From contig NC_092409.1 of the NCBI RefSeq assembly GCF_009017415.1, positions 5,890,001 through 5,954,000 on the forward strand: a stretch of 64,000 nt of DNA, written 5' to 3'. The translations under genes were made by a program, and so were the position numbers. The notes under the pieces were generated by a model, which was given only the letters and a program-made list of their open reading frames with translations, searched no databases and had not been told where the DNA came from. Positions 57,019 through 64,000 of this stretch are shown here, piece after piece; position 1 is the stretch's first letter, and every line of letters starts with the position of its first letter. The stretch is from Aspergillus flavus. Lineage: Eukaryota > Ascomycota > Eurotiomycetes > Eurotiales > Aspergillaceae.

Positions 57019-58012
57019 GATGGTGGGGCGCTCGCTATCTCAGCAATGGAAATCGACCGGATTGAGAAGCTGACGGACAGCCCTTTGGGCAATATGGGCT
57101 ATTTTATAACCGCACGAAACATGCGCGAAACTTGGTTGCCTCACTGTGAACTGCTAGCACTCTGCAAACGAAGGGGCCAATCAGATGAACGGGACCACGT
57201 CGTTTTTGCGTTGGGAGAAGTTGGCCCCCATCAGCGACTCACGGCAGATTCGTTCCATCGGCGGCATTTCATGATTCCGTCTGATCTAAATGGGCGCCAC
57301 AGGACACCCGGTGCTAAACTAATTGACTAGCGGCGCCTTGGTTCTTAGTCGAGGCTTATTCAATTGTGGCCTGGAGACGTTCCTAAGGCTTTCGTCGAGT
57401 CTGACATGAGCACAAAAAGAATCAAGGTGAGGGGGTGAGTCGAGCTTCTATAAGCATGTATTGATTGTTACGATGGGGTAGCGTTGAAAAATATGTACCA
57501 CTATTACCCCACAGTTCATTAACGCCTGAGGAACTGTGACAAATCATTAAGGACCTGCAGCGTTGCAATAAATATATTTATGCGGATGTCTTGGCTAATA
57601 CTACCTACCCAACGGCACTTTGACATGCAAAAATGGCGTTGTCTATGGTAACAGAATTACCTCCAGGCACGCGGGTACTATCGGCAGGATAGCCGATTCT
57701 CTATCCATGGTTCCATTGCTCTATCGGCATCGTGACATGCTCTTCGTAGCGTCACCGACGATCTCTCGGGATGACCCGAACACGATGTAACCATGCAGTG
57801 CACATGCATTGCTCCTTGTATGATTCAAGTGGACCGTGGTCGCTTTCTGAATGGGCTGTTTGTTAGCAAAAGTTTCGAAACTCGGAAATTGCCTAACAAG
57901 GATGTCTTGAACCTTATAAAATGCCAGCCCTTGCATACAGCCCCTTGCTCCAACACTTTCAGCTGTCTAATATCCTCAACCAACCTACGATATATGGGGT
58001 TTCTAAGGGAAT
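57019..58012. other. Divergent promoter region of the GMC and GH2 genes
   Basis: No gene is supported. A TATAAA for the GH2 gene lies at 57915-57920. The region could coordinate both genes, but no shared operator was recognised. Confidence 0.5.
57915..57920 (+). promoter_or_regulatory. TATA box of the GH2 gene
   Basis: TATAAA lies 93 bp before the ATG at 58013, an ordinary core-promoter distance. Confidence 0.45.
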
Positions 58013-60704
58013 ATGTATCTACGGGGCATCCTCTCAGCACTCGCCGTGCTGCCATTCGGCATAGCTTCTGTCACTTCACCTGGTGACACAGCTGTGATAC
58101 CTGGATGGCATCTGCAGTCTGCCCTTCACGCACCAAGTAATTTGACCGATCTCTCCCTTCCGACTGCTCACAATGTGAGCGCCTGGTATCGGATCAGCTC
58201 TCGGGCTACTGTCATGGCAGGGCTGATTCAAAATCACGTTTACAACGACACACATCTGTTCTACTCGAATAATCTTGCAACTGTTGACCAAACTATCTTC
58301 CGTGCCCCATGGCTATATCGCGAGGAGCTCAGGCTTCTCGCACCTCCCAAGGGACAACATATGTTCCTCATCACTCACGGTATAACGTCCAAGGCGGACA
58401 TATACTTCAACGGAAAACAAATTGCCTCCAATGCCACCCAACAGGGGTCATACGGTGGCCATCGTTATGACATCACGCCCTTTGTCCGGACTGGAAAAAA
58501 TGTCTTGTTGATCCAGGCTCATCCGACGAATTATCTCCGTGACTTTGCTCAGGGCTTCGTGGACTGGAACCCGTACCCGCCTGATAACGGGACGGGAGTC
58601 TGGCGCGACGTAGAGCTCAAGCAGACGGGGCCTGTGTCTATGTCTTCGCCGCGGATTCTAACGGACTTTATTGGTGTACATACTGAGAATGTTACTGCCA
58701 CTATCAAGGTGGACATTAAGAACCATGAGGACCGCATTGCCAATGGTGTTGTGCACGGTACCGTGCAGGCGCAGGATAAGGGATCGCAGACGGTCGCGTT
58801 TTCCAAGCAGTTCAAATTAGAACCATACAAAAATGCGACAGTTTCAATCGATGTTGTGCTAAAGAACCCCAAGATTTGGTGGCCTGCGACATGGGGTAAG
58901 CAGCCACTTTACACGGTTAAGGCTAAAACCACTGTCGGTCAAAATGAGATCTCGGATATCGCGCCACCAACACAGTTCGGAATCCGACACGTTACATCAA
59001 AGCTTAACTCGTATAACGACACTGAGTTCAGCGTCAATGGATACCCGTTCCATGTGAGAGGAGGTGGCTATAGTCCGGATATGTTCTTGCGATTCGACCT
59101 CGAGCATCTGCGGAACATCTTCCGTTACATGCTGGATATGGGTTTGAATACGGTACGCTTGGAAGGAAAGCAAGAACATCCCGAGTTGTACGATCTTGCC
59201 GATCGCATGGGATTAATGGTGATGTCGGGTTGGGAGTGCTGCGATAAATGGGAGGGGTGGAAGGTAAGTCGGATCCTTTGCCTATCTGAACTGCAATGGC
59301 TAACTGGTGTAGTACAACAACGAAGCGAACGGAGTCAAGTGGACAGAGAAAGATTATCCAATTGCCGAAACTACGATGCTCCATGAAGCGGAAATGATGC
59401 AGGCCCATCCCTCGATGCTGGCCTTCCTAATTGGATCGGATTTCTGGCCCGACGAGAAGGCCACAAATGTGTATGTCAACGCTTTGAATCGCATGGACTG
59501 GCCCAACCCGATTATTGCATCTGCAAGCAAGCGTGGATATCCCAAGCTCCTGGGCCCATCTGGCATGAAGATGGACGGGCCTTACGATTGGGTACCGCCT
59601 AACTACTGGTACCACGATAAGCTTGGGGCAGCATTTGGTTTCGGCTCGGAACAGGGGCCCGGTGTAGGAACGCCCGAGCTCGGCAGTTTGCAGCAGTTCA
59701 TGTCAGCCCAGGAGTTAGAGAGTTTGTGGATGAAACCGGAACAGCCTCAATGGCACATGGCTAAGAATGACTCGCCCTTTGCGGACCGCTCCCTGTACAA
59801 CGAGGGGCTTTTTGCGCGGTATGGGCCACCAACCGGATTGGAGGACTATCTTCGCAAGTCACAGATGTCGGATTACGAAGGGACTCGGGCTGAATTTGAA
59901 GCATTCGCCATACGCCAGAACGCAAGTCGCCCGGCCACTGGGGTGGTTTACTGGATGTTGAACGGCGCCTGGCCTAGTCTCCATTGGCAGTTATTTGACT
60001 ATTACTTACGACCGGCAGGGTCCTACTTCGGCACCAAGGTGGGTGCCCGTTTAGAGCATGTCGCTTATGACTACGAAGCGCACACTGTTCATATAATCAA
60101 TCATTCCCTGAAAAATTTCGGAAAGCGAAATGTCACTGTGGACTTGATTGATCTCAACGGCACATCTATGCACCATGAAAGCATCGCTACGTACACTACT
60201 CCAACCTCATCAAAGCAGGTAGCAACAGTGCCCGAGATAAACAAAATCAAAGATGTCGGCTTCCTCAGATTGACCCTAAAAGACTCGGTAAAGGGCACCA
60301 CCATCAGCCGTAATGTCTATTGGCTCCCACCCAACACCGAGAGCCTAGACTGGGATAACTCTACCTTTTACACGACACCTGTTACTAAATACACCGATCT
60401 CACTGCATTGAACAAGATGCCCGCCGCAAATGTGTCGACAAGCATGAAGATGACCGTGTCGAAGCACGGCTCCACATTTGGCGAGGTGACATTGGAGAAT
60501 AAGTCCGATGTTCCGGCTTTCTTTATGCATTTGACGGTTAGCGATGAGAACGGGCACGAGTTGGCTCCGGTATACTGGTCTGATAATTATGTTACTCTTT
60601 TCCCGAGAGAGAAACTGATATTGACGGTGGAGTTTCAGGGGAGGAAGTGGGCAGCTACGTTGAGTGGGGCGAACGTAGAGAAGAGAGGAATTGGGCGGAG
60701 CTAG
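58013..60704 (+). CDS. GH2 exo-beta-D-glucosaminidase
   Basis: Secreted exo-hydrolase removing glucosamine from the non-reducing end of chitosan oligomers (CsxA/GlsA type). Exons 58013-59263 and 59313-60704 sum to 2643 nt, giving 880 aa, the family length. A signal peptide (MYLRGILSALAVLPFGIAS) is present. The jelly-roll domain contains FRAPWLYREE and YDITPFVRTGKN with DWNPYPPDNGTGVWRDVEL, the hallmark of this GH2 branch. The catalytic barrel holds Asp460 in GSDFWPDE and Glu530 in FGFGSEQGPG. Their spacing is close to that of the acid/base Asp and nucleophile Glu reported for bacterial CsxA. C-terminal Ig-like domains follow. It is likely used for chitosan or cell-wall turnover. Confidence 0.92.
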
Positions 60705-60995
60705 GCTATGATCTGTGATGAGTGAAATCTATATAGATAGAAGTTTGTATGGCGATCACTCGACTTGTTTGATTCATGTCCGCGTGTTGTCCAGATGCTC
60801 CCATACTTGGATACGGCACCTGTAGCTAGAACATTCATATTTAGCAGCAGATCTAATCAACACATATCAATGATATATAACTTAAATTGCTTCACACTCC
60901 GTTGTCCCCAGCACCCTGTATTAAAATGTACCAGAGAGACTAGCGATTCTAATTGATGTATTCTAATGCTGCTCCTGGCCCAACATCGATGCCAC

Positions 60996-62734
60996 TCACT
61001 TACCCTTCAGGACACCCTCGATAACCTGAGTATGCTGCATCAGTAGCTCATCTTTCAATCTTCTCCCAATAAGCTGGATATGGCACGGAGCCCCTTCGAC
61101 ATCTTTAGGAGTATCTATATTTCATCAGCACGACTCAGTTCACACAGGCGAAGCATGTAGATGACATACACTCAGGAACATATCCCACGTCCCGAACAAA
61201 CCCAGCATCAGCTACTTCGTCCGCAGTGCCAAAGGGAATAATACACGCCGGATACTGCAAGTTATCAGCCTCAAATGCCCTCAACACACAGAGAAAAAGA
61301 AAGAAGAAAATATACATCAACCAAATTAGCCAACATCGTATAAATCGGCAAACCGAATGTATCATGCACAGGCGCACAAGTCTGATGTCCCGGCCCCAGT
61401 ATCACATCGAGCTCGTTATTTAAGAAGACTTTCCTTATTGTAGCAGAAGCATCTGTCTTTTGAACATTGAGGTCATATAGCTGTCGCAGTGTCGGCTCGG
61501 GATCTGTTCCGTTGGGATTATATGTGTATTTCAAAGAAGGAACCCAGGGTTCGTCGCTTGCTGCGAGGTGGCCAAGAGGTGTTCTGTCGGGATCCATTTG
61601 GAAGAAATGCATTGCGATATCGCTGAACTCTTTCATTGAGGGACATTTCCCGCTTAGATCGATGATCTTGTGGCCGGCTGCAGTCAGTTTCTCAACTGCT
61701 GTTGAAATGGTGCGTAGTATACTGGGATGATACGGTCTTGTCGGGTCCTCAGGGAGAAGACCTATCGTCAATGATTCCTTCGGCTCAATTGGACTCGACC
61801 ACGGAAGACCAAGAACCTGATCATCCACGTTCTCGGGATGTGAATCGGCAATAACCTTGAAAAACAAGTCCGCATCGCGAACAGAATGACACAACGGTCC
61901 AGCCACAGGTGCTATCCCGGTGAGTCCGGGTCTAGCTGCACTCGTCTGTCCGGCATACGGAACTCTCCCTCCACTGGGTTTAAACCCAAAAACCCCACAA
62001 CATAGGGCAGGAATACGAATAGAACCCCCGATATCAGTCCCAACACCCAAAAGCGATCCCCTGAGTGCTACCAGCGCACCTTCTCCACCAGAACTACCCC
62101 CGGCTGCTAGATTGATGCGATGTGGGTTTAGAACTCGGCCGAAGATATTATTATGGGACTCAGCTGTCATTAACGTCTGTGGGATATTCGTCTTGACGTA
62201 TACCACCGCACCAGCCGCGAGGAGGATATCGACAAGAGCAGAATTACTCGTCGGGACTGGTTTATCAAGAAAGGAAACGAAACCCAATGTTGACGGGATA
62301 CCGGCGACGTTAAACGAATCTTTCAGACTTATGGGCAGACCATGTAAAGGACCGATTGTCTTTCCGGTGGTAGCGAGATACTCGTCTAGTTGTTTTGCGC
62401 GGGTGAGAGCCTCATCGAAGAATATTTCCGTGAGACAATTGGTTAGTTGTTGAGCTATTGCGGCGCGTTTGCTGAATGCTGTTGTCACTTCTGCTGACGT
62501 GTATTCCCTGTTGGAGATCTTGGTGAGGAGAGCTGTTGCGTCTTCGGTGTTTGTGATTTCCAGTTCGCGGGGTGTGAGGAGGTTGCTCTTGGCTGGGATG
62601 TCAAGGCAGTTTAGGCTTGGGTTGGAGGTGAGGAGGGATTGGATTGAGGGTGGGAGACGCCATTCCGGGGGGATTTTGGATAGTGCGGTGGTTTGTTTTG
62701 TGTGGGCTTTTTCTTGCCAGGTTTGAATGGTCAT
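60996..62734 (-). CDS. General/acetamidase-type fungal amidase
   Basis: Cytosolic amide hydrolase of the amidase signature family, related to AmdS-type enzymes that release ammonium. Exons 61316-62734, 61170-61254 and 60996-61114 sum to 1623 nt, giving 540 aa, the usual length. Triad: Lys138 in GLPISLKDSFNV, cis-Ser214 in AAGGSSGGEGA and nucleophile Ser238 in GTDIGGSIRIP; the Ser-Ser spacing of 24 is standard. The N-terminal WRLPPSIQSLL block and the C-terminal APCHIQLIGRRLKDELLM match fungal acetamidases. Donor and acceptor choices for the last intron are fixed by phase. It is the third amidase of the window; the substrate is not known. Confidence 0.92.
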
Positions 62735-63592
62735 TTTGCTGAATTCGTGAGAGTATTGCTTTAAGGACTCTGGAATTTGGATTGGGGTTAATGGTGAGGA
62801 TGATGGTTTTCGGCCTTAAAGAGTGAGGCTAGATTTCCCCTCCTTTTAGCTGCATGATGAGGGGGTTGGTGGAGCATTTGGTGGTGATATCAAAGGTCAT
62901 AGGCTGATCTAGCTTGTGCATGGGTGGTGATACGAGAAGCTAAAGTTATCCCGAGGTTCATAAACCGCAGGTATAAAATACATCTAGCGAATCTGTATGG
63001 GAACTTTGTGATGTGTTAGGAACATCATTAGCAGTGACAAAGCCATTAAAACTACTTTTACGTAGCTATGTTGCGTGTTGGATATTTACCGGAACAATAC
63101 GAAGAGAGGCGGAGCAACTGCGAGTGACATCGTGTTGCATGAGAAAACGTCCTGCTAGAAGGCCTAAGAATGCCTGGACACTTAAGGTCTTTAGAAGATA
63201 ATCCATATTGTGAAATCTCAGTTGACACATGGACGAGCATGTTGGGGAGCTGTTACTAGCACTAGGCTTTCATGATTGCTCTTTTCAGCCATTGCTTGAG
63301 GGCTGCTGCGTATATATAAAAGAATAAAGCATAGCTTATTCCGCACTATAGGTTGAGTTCAACAGGTTATTAGGTTTGAGATATCGAATTATAATTCAAT
63401 CCGTCTCGCCAGTCCGTACCGATATTCTTGAAACCCTCTAATGCCGAGATCCAATATCTTTCGCGCCTGCCGTTACCGAAAGATATCAGCGATTGCTGCA
63501 GCCTGCAAGCAAAGTGTGCGATCATTGAGAAGAAGTCGGGGGGAATCAACATACATGTACGTCAGACGTAGCGACAACAGATGTCAACTTGG
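62735..63592. other. AT-rich spacer near the right edge
   Basis: No gene is firmly supported. A minus-strand frame at 63370-63552 could be a further exon of the partial gene at the edge, preceded by a plausible acceptor, but the link cannot be proven. Confidence 0.35.
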
Positions 63593-64000
63593 TCATCTGC
63601 AGTATTTCTGATGACACTTGGAATCCTCGTAACCAAAGCCTAGATTTAATGGCTGACCCTCGCGGATCAGGCGAGGGACAGGGATGCCATTCGGTGTCTT
63701 CACTATCCGAAATCCTTCCAATGATGTTGCATTCATCAGTACATGGAACCCTGGTGACCTATAGAACTCCTGTCGCGGATGAAGATCACTCTTTCCACTC
63801 ATAGATGAACAGCCACTCATATGTCCGTATGGTATTCGCGAGGCCATTTCCTTTTCTGGCAGTACTCTAGCACCAGGGGCCTTATAGCCGATGATTTCAC
63901 TGAATCCGTCTTGCCTGTGGAACTCCAACCCTGTGATAAGTGCATAATGGTTATTCTCACAGAGGATAGACACCCCAACCTTTGCGGGTTTAGGAGATGT
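63593..64000 (-). CDS. Partial fungal hypothetical gene running off the window
   Basis: The frame is open from the right edge (5' end outside the window) to a stop at 63593, at least 135 residues. The text includes YALITGLEFHRQDGFSEIIG, then YKAPGARVLPEK, and later SPGFHVLMNATSLEGFRIV, then PRLIREGQPLNLGFGYED. The rhythm (G.eF...DG....iGY, then pGF.v......eG.ri) resembles the C-terminal region of some fungal F-box-like or beta-propeller-like hypotheticals; this is a weak resemblance. The apparent start at 63973 is GTG and not a real start. No function is proposed. Confidence 0.5.
   Translation of the reverse strand, partial: TSPKPAKVGVSILCENNHYALITGLEFHRQDGFSEIIGYKAPGARVLPEKEMASRIPYGHMSGCSSMSGKSDLHPRQEFYRSPGFHVLMNATSLEGFRIVKTPNGIPVPRLIREGQPLNLGFGYEDSKCHQKYCR

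Noticed and set aside
1..64000. Intact transposons, LTRs or long terminal inverted repeats
   Set aside because: No transposase or reverse-transcriptase text and no long repeats were found by reading; short or highly decayed elements cannot be excluded without a search.

Overview
The window is nuclear DNA of a filamentous ascomycete, most likely an Aspergillus or close Eurotiomycete relative. Genes are split by short introns (about 45-110 nt) with GT(A/G)(A/T)GT-like donors, CTAAC-type branch points and AG acceptors. They are monocistronic and lie on both strands. The predicted 6-phosphofructokinase closely resembles the PfkA proteins of Aspergillus as I remember them. I see no bacterial operons, CRISPR arrays, rRNA, convincing tRNAs or intact transposons. 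Almost all gene models were built by joining exons by eye; for every model called intact, the joined exon length is an exact multiple of three.

Layout. 0.6-5.4 kb: a full-size PDR-type ABC transporter (14 exons). 7.2-12.6 kb: a Dal5/Tna1-type anion:cation symporter and a sugar porter, each behind about 2 kb of gene-free DNA. 12.9-23.4 kb is a core block: a small fungal membrane protein, IMP 5'-nucleotidase (ISN1), 6-phosphofructokinase and Mediator subunit 17. 23.6-27.0 kb: a divergent pair of an FAD amine/amino-acid oxidase and a PrpF/aconitate-isomerase-like protein. 27.6-35.2 kb is an AT-richer accessory block. It holds two diverged members of a fungal family that may be nucleotidyltransferase-like, the 3' relic of an NRPS-like carboxylate reductase, a relic of an MFS carrier, and an MFS pseudogene with a one-base frameshift. 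35.3-40.7 kb: an amidase, a Liz1/pantothenate-type MFS carrier and a CorA-type Mg transporter. 41.9-48.4 kb: an internally deleted cytochrome P450, a small fungal protein, a Pho89-type Na/phosphate symporter next to a Pho4-like bHLH gene, and a hypothetical gene without a visible start. 49.2-62.7 kb is rich in secreted or catabolic enzymes: secreted amidase, zinc alcohol dehydrogenase, GPI-type GH76 mannanase, GMC oxidoreductase, GH2 exo-glucosaminidase and a second amidase. A partial hypothetical gene runs off the right edge.

Possible joint functions. The bHLH gene, the phosphate symporter and a CACGTG box between them look like a small local phosphate-response unit, although the bHLH basic region departs from the classical one. 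Three amidases, four Dal5/Liz1-type carriers or remnants, the amine oxidase and the GH2 glucosaminidase suggest scavenging of amide, amino-sugar and other organic nitrogen sources. GH76 and GH2 act on cell-wall polymers. The most unusual observations are an 11-nt micro-exon in ISN1 that seems to need a GT-TG intron, the mini-P450, the phosphate pair, the two family members among gene relics, and a 5' C-rich to 3' G-rich switch of the coding strand in at least six genes.
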